A DNA stretch of 29,465 nt from JAAAOZ01 sp964496595. Lineage in GTDB: Bacteria; Chloroflexota; Anaerolineae; B4-G1; SLSP01. The DNA lies in NCBI GenBank assembly GCA_964496595.1, contig CAZCAI010000040.1, forward strand, positions 1-29,465, given 5' to 3'. Below the pieces are notes generated by a model. It made no database searches and had not been told where the DNA came from. It saw only the letters and a list, made by a program, of their open reading frames with translations. The position numbers and the translations under genes are program-made. Each line of letters opens with the position of its first letter. The first letter of the stretch is position 1. This document shows positions 15,142 to 23,439 of the stretch, piece by piece.

Positions 15142-16533
15142 ATGTCGTCTGATGCGCGATCGGTGGTGATTTTGGGCCTGGCGCGACAGGGCGCGGCGCT
15201 GGCGCGCTTCTTCGCCGCGCAAGGCGCCGATGTGATCATCTCGGATATTCGCGACGTCGATAAACTAAAGGCCGAGATGGCGACGCTGGCAGAGGAAGGA
15301 TTGCCCATCCGCTACGTGCTGGGCGAGCATCCACCGGAGCTGTTGGAGAACTGCGATCTGCTCTGCTTGAGCGGCGGCGTTCCCCTGGATCTGCCCATCG
15401 TCGCGGCGGCGCGCGCACGCGGCATCCCGTTGAGCAACGACGCGCAGGAGTTCGTGGCGCGCTGCCCGGCGCCCATCGTGGGCATCACCGGCTCGGCGGG
15501 GAAGACGACTACCACCACCCTGGTGGGCAAGATGCTGGAGGCGGAGGGCTTCACCGCCTGGGTCGGCGGGAACATTGGCAATCCACTGCTCAACGAACTG
15601 CCGAACATCGATCCCGACGACCGCGTCGTGATGGAGCTTTCGAGCTTCCAGTTAGATTTGATGAGCGTCAGCCCGGAGGTGGCCGGCGTGCTGAATATCA
15701 CGCCCAATCACCTGGATCGCCACAAGACGATGGCGGCCTACATCGCGGCGAAGCGCAACATCGTCGCCCTCCAGGGGCCGGAGGATGTGGCCGTGCTGGG
15801 CTACGACGAGCCGAATGCGCGCGCGCTGGCCGATGCGACGCCGGCGGCGGTGCGCTACTTCAGCGGCTCGGATGTGGCGGCAGCGGATGTCTTCCTCCGC
15901 GATGACGCGCTGATGCTCCGGCGCGCGGGCGACTTGATCGAGGTCTGCACGCGAGACGTGATCCAACTTCGCGGTTTCCACAACGTGCTCAACGTCCTGG
16001 CCGCGATTGCGTTGGCGGACGCGGCGGGCGCGGCGGTGGGCGCGATGCGCGAGGCCATCGGCGCATTCACGGGCGTGCCCCATCGCCTGGAGGTGGTGCG
16101 GCGCTGGCGCGATGCCCTGTGGGTGAACGATTCCATTGCGACGGCGCCGGAGCGCGTGATCGCCGCATTGGATTCGTTTGACGAGCCGATCATCCTGCTG
16201 GCCGGGGGCCGCGACAAAGACCTCGAATGGGAGGAGATGGCGCGGCGCGTCGTCGAGCGCGTGCGCATCTTGATTACGTTTGGCGAGGTCGGGCCGCTGA
16301 TCCGCGAGCACGTGTTGCGCGCCTGGGTGCAGGCGCAGCAAGAGGGCGCGCCCGTCACATTGATGGAGAGCGTGCCCGTCGGGCCGCTTTCGGCGGCGGT
16401 GCAGGTGGCGTCCGCCCGCGCGCGCCCCGGCGAGGTTGTGCTGCTCTCGCCCGGCGGCACCAGCTTCGATGCATTCAAGGATTTCGCCGCGCGCGGTGCG
16501 CACTTCCGCGCGCTGGTGGAAGATTTTCGGTAA
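15142..16533 (+). CDS. murD: UDP-MurNAc-L-Ala:D-Glu ligase MurD
   Basis: This 463-aa Mur ligase adds D-Glu to UDP-MurNAc-L-Ala in the cytoplasm. It has an N-terminal Rossmann-like segment (SVVILGLARQGAALARFFA), the ATP loop GITGSAGKTT (about 114-123), ELSSFQLD, NHLDRH and the C-terminal LSPGGTSFDAFKDFAARG typical of MurD. The ATG has AAGGAG about 11 bases upstream. It is separated from mraY by a palindromic repeat and from ftsW by another, so transcription may be modulated at both gaps. Confidence 0.95.
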   Translation: MSSDARSVVILGLARQGAALARFFAAQGADVIISDIRDVDKLKAEMATLAEEGLPIRYVLGEHPPELLENCDLLCLSGGVPLDLPIVAAARARGIPLSNDAQEFVARCPAPIVGITGSAGKTTTTTLVGKMLEAEGFTAWVGGNIGNPLLNELPNIDPDDRVVMELSSFQLDLMSVSPEVAGVLNITPNHLDRHKTMAAYIAAKRNIVALQGPEDVAVLGYDEPNARALADATPAAVRYFSGSDVAAADVFLRDDALMLRRAGDLIEVCTRDVIQLRGFHNVLNVLAAIALADAAGAAVGAMREAIGAFTGVPHRLEVVRRWRDALWVNDSIATAPERVIAALDSFDEPIILLAGGRDKDLEWEEMARRVVERVRILITFGEVGPLIREHVLRAWVQAQQEGAPVTLMESVPVGPLSAAVQVASARARPGEVVLLSPGGTSFDAFKDFAARGAHFRALVEDFR

Positions 16534-16545
16534 TTAATCGCCCAC

Positions 16546-16640
16546 CCTGGCGAGGGTTAACCAGAGCCTTGTGAACTAAGTTGCCTGGTGCTGTGCCAAG
16601 GCGCTTCTGAAAACTGAAACCTTGCGGAACCTTCGCAAGG
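16546..16640 (+). repeat. Dispersed repeat family A, copy 2 (degenerate left end)
   Basis: This 95-bp element has a degenerate left end CCTGGCGAGGGTT and an exact right end AACCTTCGCAAGG. It fills the murD-ftsW gap. Upstream GTG/ATG codons in the ftsW frame (16641, 16647) lie right at its edge. Confidence 0.75.
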
Positions 16641-16661
16641 GTGGATATGCGGAGAGAAACT

Positions 16662-17831
16662 ATGAGAAGAGCCACCCAGAGAAACGCTGGCAAGATCGAT
16701 TATATGTGGCTGGCCGTCATCCTGGCCCTGGTCACCTACGGGCTGTTGATGTTGTACAGCGCGACCTTCTACGTGGGGATCGACTTTTGGCGTCGCCAGT
16801 TGGTGTGGTTGGCGCTTGGATTTGGCGTGATGTACGTGACGGCGCGCGTCCCGTATCCCGTCTGGCGGATGTTGGCGACGCCGCTGATGATGCTTACGCT
16901 TTTGCTTCTGTTATTCGTGTTGCTCTTGGGGGAGCAGGTCTTAGGCGCGCAACGCTCGCTCGTCGGAGCGTCGGTGCAGCCGGGGATTATGAGCCGTCTG
17001 GTGGCCGTGATCTATATCGCGGCGTGGCTCTCCTCGAAGGGTGAGCGGTTAAATCAGGTGCACTATGGCCTGATCCCCTTCGCGGTGATTATGGGGATTG
17101 TCGCCGGGTTGGTGGCCCTGCAGCCGGATTTGAGCACCGCGTTACTCTTGATCGCCACCGGCCTGATGATGTTCTTCTTCGCCGGCGGCGATCCCCTCCA
17201 GATCTTTCTCTCGCTGGTGATGGGAGGAACGGCGTTCGGATTGCTCGCGTGGCAATTGCCGCACGCGCGCGGTCGCTTGCTGGATTATATCGCATCGCTG
17301 CACGATCCCACCCAGATGCCCTACCACGTCCATCGCGCCGTGACCGCCATCGGCGAGGGCGGCATCTTCGGCGTCGGGATCGGCAACGGGCGACTCAAAA
17401 CCGGCTACTTGCCTTTTCCCCATACCGATAGTATTTTTGCTGTCATAGGCGAGGAGGTCGGGTTGATTGGCGTCTTGATGGTAATCGGATTGTTTGCGCT
17501 GTTGACCTATCGCGGCTATCGCATCACGCTGGAGACGCCCGATCCCTTTGGATCATTGCTAGTCTTCGGCGTGACGACGATGCTGGTGACCGAGGCGCTG
17601 CTGAACGTGATGGTGATGGTGGGGTTGATCCCTTTCACCGGGACGGCCTTGCCCTTCTTCAGCTACGGCGGATCGGAGATGTTGATCACGATGGCGGGGG
17701 CGGGACTGGTGTTGGGGGTTTCACGCGGACGACCCAGGGGAGAGTGGCATGCGGATTTGGATGGTTGGTGGCGGGACTGGCGGACACGTCTATCCCGCAC
17801 TCGCCGTGACGCAGGCCTTGCGCGACGCTGA
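16662..17831 (+). CDS. ftsW: Septal peptidoglycan glycosyltransferase FtsW (SEDS family)
   Basis: This 389-aa SEDS membrane protein polymerises lipid II at the septum with FtsI. It has about ten hydrophobic helices. VALQPDLSTALLLI, GVGIGNGRLKTGYLPFPHTDSIFAVIGEEVGLIG and the C-terminal LPFFSYGGSEM are SEDS hallmarks. Start 16662 is chosen because GGAGAG precedes it at a proper distance. Frame-compatible starts at 16641 and 16647 touch the family A repeat. The last 83 bases overlap murG, giving a basic cytoplasmic tail rich in Arg and Trp. Confidence 0.93.
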   Translation: MRRATQRNAGKIDYMWLAVILALVTYGLLMLYSATFYVGIDFWRRQLVWLALGFGVMYVTARVPYPVWRMLATPLMMLTLLLLLFVLLLGEQVLGAQRSLVGASVQPGIMSRLVAVIYIAAWLSSKGERLNQVHYGLIPFAVIMGIVAGLVALQPDLSTALLLIATGLMMFFFAGGDPLQIFLSLVMGGTAFGLLAWQLPHARGRLLDYIASLHDPTQMPYHVHRAVTAIGEGGIFGVGIGNGRLKTGYLPFPHTDSIFAVIGEEVGLIGVLMVIGLFALLTYRGYRITLETPDPFGSLLVFGVTTMLVTEALLNVMVMVGLIPFTGTALPFFSYGGSEMLITMAGAGLVLGVSRGRPRGEWHADLDGWWRDWRTRLSRTRRDAGLARR

Positions 17832-18846
17832 GCCAACGGCTGAACTGACGTGGGTGGGCACGACCGACGGCATGGAGGCCGGGTTGGTCGAACGCGCCGG
17901 GGTGCCGTTTGTGGGCATTCCGGCGGGCGGCGTTCACGGCGTGGCGCTGCTCAACGCAATTCGCAACGGCTGGGATCTGTTGCGTGGGACGGCGGCGGCG
18001 TGGCGTCACATGCGCCGCGCCCGGCCCGACGTGCTCCTGACCACCGGCGGCTACGTGAGCGGCCCCGTGGCCTTGGCGGCCCAGGCGCAGGGCGTGCCGA
18101 TCCTGCTCTTCGTGCCCGACATCGAGCCGGCCCAGTCGGTGCGCTTCGTGGCGCGGAGGGCGGAGCGCATCGGGGTGACAGTAGCCGAGTCGCGCGCCTA
18201 TCTCCCGGAGGAGAAGATCGTTGTCACCGGCTATCCGCTGCGCGAGGAGATCACGCGCTGGACGCGCGACGCGGCCCGCGAGGCGCTCGCGCTGCCGTCC
18301 GATGCCCAGGTTGTGCTGGTGTTCGGCGGTAGTCGCGGCGCGCGCTCGATCAATCGCGCGCTGCTGGCGCATGTGCCGGAGATGCTCGCGCTGGCCGAGA
18401 TCGTTCACATCAGCGGGAACCTGGACTGGCCGGAGGTCGCGGCGGCGCGCGAAACCCTATCCGCCGATGAGCGCGCGAAGTACCACGCCCACGCTTACCT
18501 CCACGAGAGGATGGGCGCGGCGTTGGCGGCGGCGGATGTGGCCGTCTGCCGCGCGGGGGCGTCGGTGTTGGGCGAGTTGCCCTATTTTGGCTTGCCGGCG
18601 GTGCTGGCGCCCTATCCGCATGCGTGGCGCTACCAGCGGGTGAACGCGGGTTGGCTGGCGGATCGCGGCGCGGCGCTCGTGGTGGAGGATGCCGACTTGC
18701 GGGAGGAACTTGTCCCCACCATCGCGGCGCTGCTGGAGGATGACGTCCGCCGCGCGAAGATGTCCGCATCCGCCCGTGCGCTCTCCCGACCTGATGCGGC
18801 GGCGCGCCTGGCGTCGGAGCTGTTAGCCCTGGGCCGAGATGGCTAG
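17749..18846 (+). CDS. murG: Lipid II synthase MurG (GlcNAc transferase)
   Basis: This 365-aa glycosyltransferase family 28 enzyme adds GlcNAc to lipid I at the inner face of the membrane. The N-terminal GGGTGGHVYPALA (about 7-19) is the G-loop. TTGGYVSGPVALAA, FGGSRGARSIN and CRAGASVLGELPYFGLPAVLAPYP mark the acceptor and UDP-GlcNAc sites. ATG 17749 has AGGGGAGAG a few bases upstream. It begins 83 bases inside ftsW in another frame, an unusually long overlap that suggests tight coupling. Confidence 0.95.
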   Translation: MRIWMVGGGTGGHVYPALAVTQALRDAEPTAELTWVGTTDGMEAGLVERAGVPFVGIPAGGVHGVALLNAIRNGWDLLRGTAAAWRHMRRARPDVLLTTGGYVSGPVALAAQAQGVPILLFVPDIEPAQSVRFVARRAERIGVTVAESRAYLPEEKIVVTGYPLREEITRWTRDAAREALALPSDAQVVLVFGGSRGARSINRALLAHVPEMLALAEIVHISGNLDWPEVAAARETLSADERAKYHAHAYLHERMGAALAAADVAVCRAGASVLGELPYFGLPAVLAPYPHAWRYQRVNAGWLADRGAALVVEDADLREELVPTIAALLEDDVRRAKMSASARALSRPDAAARLASELLALGRDG

Positions 18847-18869
18847 CGAGGGAGATCAAGGGAGATCAG

Positions 18870-19400
18870 ATGATTCCATTAGAAAACGTTTTTTTAGGCC
18901 TGGTCATTTTTTTTGGCGTCATTGGCGCGTTGCGCGGTTGGGCGAAAGAGTTGTTGGTATCCTTCGGCGTGGTTTTAGCGCGATTTATAGAGTTGGTCTT
19001 GATAAATTATGTGCCGGTGATGAATCGGGCGCTGCAAGCTCTTGCTGTGGAGCAACCGATAACCTGGTTTTATGTGCGGCTGTTGATCTTTGGTATAGTT
19101 GTTGTGTTTGGCTATGCCACGACTGTCATCTCGGCAGCGCTGGGCAAGCGAGCGCGTAAGGAAAAGTTGCAGGATACGCTGTTAGGCTTTTTCCTGGGGG
19201 GCATCAACGGCTATTTGGTCGTGGGGATGATTTGGGGCTTCCTGATCGAAATCCAGTATCAAGTGTGGGGGATTGTGCCGCCTCAAGGCCCGACGGCTGA
19301 GGGGATCATCGAATATCTGCCACTTTATTGGTTAGATGGCCCGCTGTTGCTCGTGGCCGTGGCGCTCGCGTTTAGCTTCCTTTTGATTGTTTTTGTGTAG
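18870..19400 (+). CDS. CvpA-like four-helix membrane protein
   Basis: This 176-aa membrane protein has four hydrophobic segments. The N-terminus (NVFLGLVIFFGVIGALRGWAKELLVSFGVVLARF) fits the CvpA/colicin V production family pattern of a helix, RGW/K-E, and another helix. It sits between murG and murC, where division clusters normally have no such gene. GAGATCAG precedes the ATG. Local base composition is visibly lower in GC than in the neighbouring mur genes. Its role is unknown; a link to envelope assembly is suggested only by position. Confidence 0.7.
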   Translation: MIPLENVFLGLVIFFGVIGALRGWAKELLVSFGVVLARFIELVLINYVPVMNRALQALAVEQPITWFYVRLLIFGIVVVFGYATTVISAALGKRARKEKLQDTLLGFFLGGINGYLVVGMIWGFLIEIQYQVWGIVPPQGPTAEGIIEYLPLYWLDGPLLLVAVALAFSFLLIVFV

Positions 19401-19434
19401 CGCGACGTCCTTGAAGCATAGCCAGGAGGAAAGG

Positions 19435-20823
19435 ATGACGAATTTACAATCGTGTGAGGAAATTCACATTGTGGGCATCGGCGGCGCGGGGATGTCCGCC
19501 ATCGCGCGGATTCTGCACGCGCGCGGATTTGCCGTGCACGGCTCGGATCTGCGCGACTCCCCATTGACGGCGACGCTGCGCGCCGAGGGTGTGCCGGTGG
19601 CGATTGGCCACGCGGCGGAGAACATCGGGGCGGCCGATCTGGTGCTGGCCTCCTCGGCGATTCCGGACGACAACGTGGAGTTGGTCGCGGCGCGGGAGGC
19701 GGGCGCGCCGGTGAAACGGCGCTCGGACTTCCTGTCGGATCTGACCGCTGGCTACCAGGTCATCGCGGTCGCCGGCGCCCACGGCAAGACGACGGTGACG
19801 GGGATGCTGACGCTGCTCCTGCTCGACGCGGGCCTCGACCCGACCTATATCGTCGGCGGCGTGTTGGAGAACTTGGGCACGAACGCCGGGGCTGGTGAGG
19901 GTGATTATTTTGTGATCGAGGCGGATGAGTATCGCAGCACCTTTTTGGCGCTGGAGCCGTCCATCGCGGTGATAACCAACGTTGAGTTCGATCACCCGGA
20001 TTGCTTTCCCGGCCTGCGCTTTGTGCGTCTGGCCTTCGGCGATTTTGTGGACAACATCGTCGAGGATGGCGTCTTAGTCGCCTGTAACGATGACGAGGTG
20101 GCCCACGCAATCGGCGCCTCGTTCCACGCGAACGGCGGTCAGTTGCGGCTCTACGGTCGCCACGAGGGCCAGGGTCTGGCGTGGCAGGCGGTCAACATCC
20201 ACCCGAATTTGCGCGGCGGCGTCAGCTTCACGGCGCTGCACAACGACGCGCCGGTGGGCGAGTTGCACCTGAAGTTGCCGGGGGCGCACAATGCCGTCAA
20301 CGCGCTGGCCGCGCTCTCCGTCGCCTCGGAGCTGGGAATCGAATGGACGCCGGCGAAGATCTCGCTGGAGCGCTTCACGGGGACGGCGCGGCGCTTCGAG
20401 GTGTTAGGCGAGGCGGGCGGCGTGATCGTGATCGACGATTACGCCCATCATCCCACGCAGATTAAGGCGGTGTTGGAGGCGGCGCGCCAGCGCTATCCAG
20501 AGTGTCGCATCGTGGCGGCGTGGGAGCCACACACCTTCAGCCGCATCCAGGCGCTAAAAGGGGATTTTTTGACGGCCTTCGATGACGCGGATCACGTCGT
20601 CGTGCTGCCCATCTACGCCGCGCGCGAGGTCGATGACGGGACGATGACCTCGGCTAACATCGCGGCGGAGATCGCCCACGCGGAGGTGCAGGCGGCGGAG
20701 TCGTTGGATGCGGCGGTCGATTTGTTGGTCGCGGGCGCCGAGACGGGCGATCTCATCCTGCTGCTGGGGGCCGGCGATGAGACCATCGTCGGACGGCGGG
20801 TGCTTGAGGGGTTGCGCGGCTGA
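19435..20823 (+). CDS. murC: UDP-MurNAc:L-Ala ligase MurC
   Basis: This 462-aa Mur ligase adds L-Ala to UDP-MurNAc, the first peptide step. HIVGIGGAGMSAIARIL opens the Rossmann domain. VAGAHGKTT (about 112-120) is the ATP loop, with Ala where many MurC proteins have Thr. EADEYRSTFL and DDYAHHPTQIKAVL are MurC hallmarks. ATG 19435 follows AGGAGGA and is preferred over an upstream TTG at 19387 that overlaps the CvpA-like gene. Confidence 0.95.
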   Translation: MTNLQSCEEIHIVGIGGAGMSAIARILHARGFAVHGSDLRDSPLTATLRAEGVPVAIGHAAENIGAADLVLASSAIPDDNVELVAAREAGAPVKRRSDFLSDLTAGYQVIAVAGAHGKTTVTGMLTLLLLDAGLDPTYIVGGVLENLGTNAGAGEGDYFVIEADEYRSTFLALEPSIAVITNVEFDHPDCFPGLRFVRLAFGDFVDNIVEDGVLVACNDDEVAHAIGASFHANGGQLRLYGRHEGQGLAWQAVNIHPNLRGGVSFTALHNDAPVGELHLKLPGAHNAVNALAALSVASELGIEWTPAKISLERFTGTARRFEVLGEAGGVIVIDDYAHHPTQIKAVLEAARQRYPECRIVAAWEPHTFSRIQALKGDFLTAFDDADHVVVLPIYAAREVDDGTMTSANIAAEIAHAEVQAAESLDAAVDLLVAGAETGDLILLLGAGDETIVGRRVLEGLRG

Positions 20824-20842
20824 GAAGTTGTTTGAAAGTTAC

Positions 20843-20938
20843 CCTTGCGAAGGTTGTACAAGGGACCTCAAACAGGACTTCTGAGGTACAGCGAGCAGGT
20901 TCATCTGTTTACCAAAGTTCTGGTGAACCTTCGCAAGG
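20843..20938 (+). repeat. Dispersed repeat family A, copy 3 (best-preserved)
   Basis: This 96-bp element runs from CCTTGCGAAGGTT to AACCTTCGCAAGG in the murC-small ORF gap. Both ends are perfect inverted repeats and are preceded and followed by AC/GT, making the paired arms 15 bp or more. As RNA it would form a long stem between murC and murB. Confidence 0.88.
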
Positions 20939-20969
20939 GTACCCAATAAGCTCGAAAAGGAGGGGGACG

Positions 20970-21137
20970 ATGTCGGAGTTGAAACGCTGGTTTGGCAAGC
21001 TCTGTTCTGTGCAGGATCGATGTAAGTCCAAACCCCGCACGCGATCGTATGAATCGGATGTGTTGGCGGTGAAGTTGGAACAGATCAAAGAGGCAAAGAA
21101 GCATCAGGAGCAAGAGACCCGGCAGGATCGGAGGTGA
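20970..21137 (+). CDS. Small 55-aa charged protein inside the dcw cluster
   Basis: I do not recognise this family. ATG 20970 has a very strong AAAAGGAGGGGG site at 20955-20966. The product begins MSELKRWFGKLCSVQDRC and continues as a Lys/Glu/Gln-rich helix (VLAVKLEQIKEAKKHQEQET), with no signal or membrane segment. Its stop codon overlaps the possible GTG start of murB, so translation is likely coupled. The good ribosome site and coupling argue for a real gene. The short length and the lack of a known homologue keep confidence moderate. Confidence 0.6.
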   Translation: MSELKRWFGKLCSVQDRCKSKPRTRSYESDVLAVKLEQIKEAKKHQEQETRQDRR

Positions 21138-22072
21138 CTTTGGTGAATCACGCGCGTCTGGCAGAATTGGCCCAAGCATTGGGCGATGCGGCGCAGTTGA
21201 ACGCGCCGCTGGCCCCCTACTCGCGGGCCGGGATAGGCGGCCCGGCGGATCTGCTGGTCGTCGCGCGTGATCGGGCGACGTTGGCCTCAGCCGTGCGCCT
21301 GGCGCGCGAGGCCGATGTGCCATGGCGTATTTTTGGCGGCTTGACCAACATCCTGCTCCCGGATTCGGGGCTGCGCGGCGTCGTGATCCTCAACCAGGCG
21401 ACTGCTGCGCACTTCGACGCGGCAACGCATCGCCTGCGCGCCGACTCCGGCGCGCTGATGATCAAGTTGGCGCGCGAGGCCGTCCGGCGCGGGTGGGGCG
21501 GCTTGACCTGGGCCGTGGGCCTGCCCGGCACGTTAGGCGGCGCGGTCGTCAATAACGCCGGCGCCTTCGGCGGGGAGATTTCGCGGGCCCTGGTCGCTGC
21601 CGAGATCCTCGGCCCCGAAAGCGAGACGCACGAGGTGGACGCCGCGTGGTTCGATTTTCGCTATCGATGCAGCAAGCTCAAGGGCGCGGGCGACGCCTGG
21701 GTGGTGTTGGCGGCGACCTTGCAGCTTCGGCCTGGGACGTCGAGCCATCTGGAGGCCAAAGCGGCGGAGTACACGGAGCGCCGGCAGCGCACGCAACCGC
21801 CGGGCCGCACGTTGGGATCGACCTTCAAGAATCCGCCGGACGATTACGCCGGACGCTTGATCGAGGCGGCGGGCCTCAAAGGCCATCAGATCGGCGGGAT
21901 CAAGGTCTCGGAGCAGCACGCGAACTTCTTGATCAACACGAACCCAGAGGGGGGCGCCGCTTCTAACTATCGCGCGCTGATCCGCGTGGTGCAGACCCAA
22001 GTCCAACAGCAGTTCGATGTGTGGCTGGAGCCGGAGATCGAGATGTTGCCGGAGGAATCGCGGCGGTTTTAG
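21134..22072 (+). CDS. murB: UDP-N-acetylenolpyruvoylglucosamine reductase MurB
   Basis: This FAD enzyme of about 312 aa reduces UDP-GlcNAc-enolpyruvate to UDP-MurNAc with NADPH. SRAGIGGPADLLVVA near the N-terminus, VGLPGTLGGAVVNNAGAFGG, FDFRYRCSKLKG and GSTFKNP (with the proton-donor Ser) are family hallmarks. GTG 21134 overlaps the small ORF stop. GTG 21143 has a better-spaced GGAGG and is an equally good start. It follows murC, as in several phyla. Confidence 0.94.
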   Translation: MTLVNHARLAELAQALGDAAQLNAPLAPYSRAGIGGPADLLVVARDRATLASAVRLAREADVPWRIFGGLTNILLPDSGLRGVVILNQATAAHFDAATHRLRADSGALMIKLAREAVRRGWGGLTWAVGLPGTLGGAVVNNAGAFGGEISRALVAAEILGPESETHEVDAAWFDFRYRCSKLKGAGDAWVVLAATLQLRPGTSSHLEAKAAEYTERRQRTQPPGRTLGSTFKNPPDDYAGRLIEAAGLKGHQIGGIKVSEQHANFLINTNPEGGAASNYRALIRVVQTQVQQQFDVWLEPEIEMLPEESRRF

Positions 22073-22150
22073 GTTAACGCGAGATACTGTCCAGATTTGA
22101 TACGCAATGTTAACATAAACGTATACCGAGTTAGATTAAGGTAAGATAAT

Positions 22151-23326
22151 ATGACAGAAAAGATCAAAGTGGCGGTGCTGTTCGGAGGCCGGTCGGGTGA
22201 GCACGAGGTGAGCATCATGTCGGCGCGCTCTGTGATGACGGCGTTGGATCCCGAGAAGTATGAGATTATCCCCGTGGGGATCACGCGCGAGGGCGCGTGG
22301 ATCACGGGCGAGGATCCGATGCGCGCGCTGGAGCAGGAGGCCTTCGAAGCGACGCGGCACGCCGCGATCTTCGCCGATCCCTCACAGAAGGGTCTGTGGG
22401 CCGGCGCTGGTGAGGTGGAGAAAATTGAGGACGTCTCTTTAGTCGAGAACGGCGCCGAGGCGCAACAACTTGCCGCGCTCTCGCGCGTGGACGTGGTCTT
22501 CCCCGTGTTGCACGGCACCTTCGGGGAGGATGGCACAGTGCAGGGGCTGTTGGAGCTGGCCGGCGTGCCCTACGTGGGCGGCGGCGTCCTCAACTCCGCG
22601 CTGGCGATGGACAAGATCGCGTTCAAGGCTGTGGTGCAGGCGCACGGTCTGCCCATCCCGGCCTACGTCTGGTCGACGCGCCGTCGCTGGCAGGCCGATC
22701 CCGACGCGCTGCTGGACAAAGTCGAAACTGAGTTGGGCTATCCCGTCTTCACCAAACCCGCGAACCTGGGCTCCAGCGTGGGGATTCGCAAATGCCACCA
22801 TCGCGCGGAGCTGCGCGCGGGCCTCGACGAGGCCGCGCGCTATGATCGGCGCTTGCTGGTGGAGGTTGCCGTGCCGGAAGCGCGGGAAATCGAGGTGAGC
22901 GTCCTGGGCAACGAGGAGCCGAGCGCCTCGCTGCCGGGGGAGATCATTCCCAGCCGCGAGTTCTACAGCTACGAGGCCAAATATTTAGATATGGGCGAGG
23001 ATGCCTCCGATCTGTTGATCCCGGCGCCGTTGGATGAGGATCAGATCACAGAGCTTCAGGAGATGGCGGTGCGGGCCTATCGCGTCATCGATGGCGCGGG
23101 GATGGCACGCGTGGATTTTCTGCTGAGCGACGCGACGGGTGAGATCTATCTCAACGAGATCAACACCATTCCCGGTTTCACCGCCATCAGCATGTACCCC
23201 AAACTCTGGGAAGCTTCTGGCATCCCCTATGAGCGCTTGTTGGATTGGCTGATTGATCTGGCATTGGATCGCCACGCGGAGAACGCCCGGTCGGAGCGGG
23301 TGTATCGGTCCGCAACGCAGGAATAG
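22151..23326 (+). CDS. ddl: D-alanine--D-alanine ligase
   Basis: This 391-aa ATP-grasp enzyme joins two D-Ala. VAVLFGGRSGEHEVSIMSA opens the N-terminal domain. HGTFGEDGTVQGLLEL, KPANLGSSVGI, EFYSYEAKYLD (omega loop with Tyr) and LNEINTIPGFT follow. A Tyr in the omega loop fits D-Ala-D-Ala rather than D-Ala-D-Lac specificity by family knowledge. A 78-bp AT-rich gap separates it from murB. A clear ribosome site is weak (AAGGTAAG). Confidence 0.93.
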   Translation: MTEKIKVAVLFGGRSGEHEVSIMSARSVMTALDPEKYEIIPVGITREGAWITGEDPMRALEQEAFEATRHAAIFADPSQKGLWAGAGEVEKIEDVSLVENGAEAQQLAALSRVDVVFPVLHGTFGEDGTVQGLLELAGVPYVGGGVLNSALAMDKIAFKAVVQAHGLPIPAYVWSTRRRWQADPDALLDKVETELGYPVFTKPANLGSSVGIRKCHHRAELRAGLDEAARYDRRLLVEVAVPEAREIEVSVLGNEEPSASLPGEIIPSREFYSYEAKYLDMGEDASDLLIPAPLDEDQITELQEMAVRAYRVIDGAGMARVDFLLSDATGEIYLNEINTIPGFTAISMYPKLWEASGIPYERLLDWLIDLALDRHAENARSERVYRSATQE

Positions 23327-23337
23327 TTTGAAATCAT

Positions 23338-23397
23338 AAAACGTATTTCGTATTGCGTAATGCGTAAAAACCAAACATTTTTCATTTTACGCAATTT
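23338..23397 (+). repeat. Dispersed repeat family B, partial copy 3
   Basis: About 60 bp between ddl and ftsQ contain CGTATTTCGTATTGCGTAA and end with TTTTACGCAATTTT. The words and phasing are those of family B. It lacks the middle of the full copies, so it is a shortened or decayed member. Confidence 0.6.
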
Positions 23398-23439
23398 TAA
23401 AGAGCATGACCGTCATATTTTATCCGGGGGAGGGCGAGG

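Noticed and set aside
19387..19434. Upstream TTG start for murC
   Set aside because: ATG 19435 has a strong AGGAGGA site and gives the normal MurC N-terminus.
22073..22150. A separate promoter before ddl
   Set aside because: The gap is AT-rich and has a TTGATA, but no convincing -10 at 16-18 bases. I could not support it.
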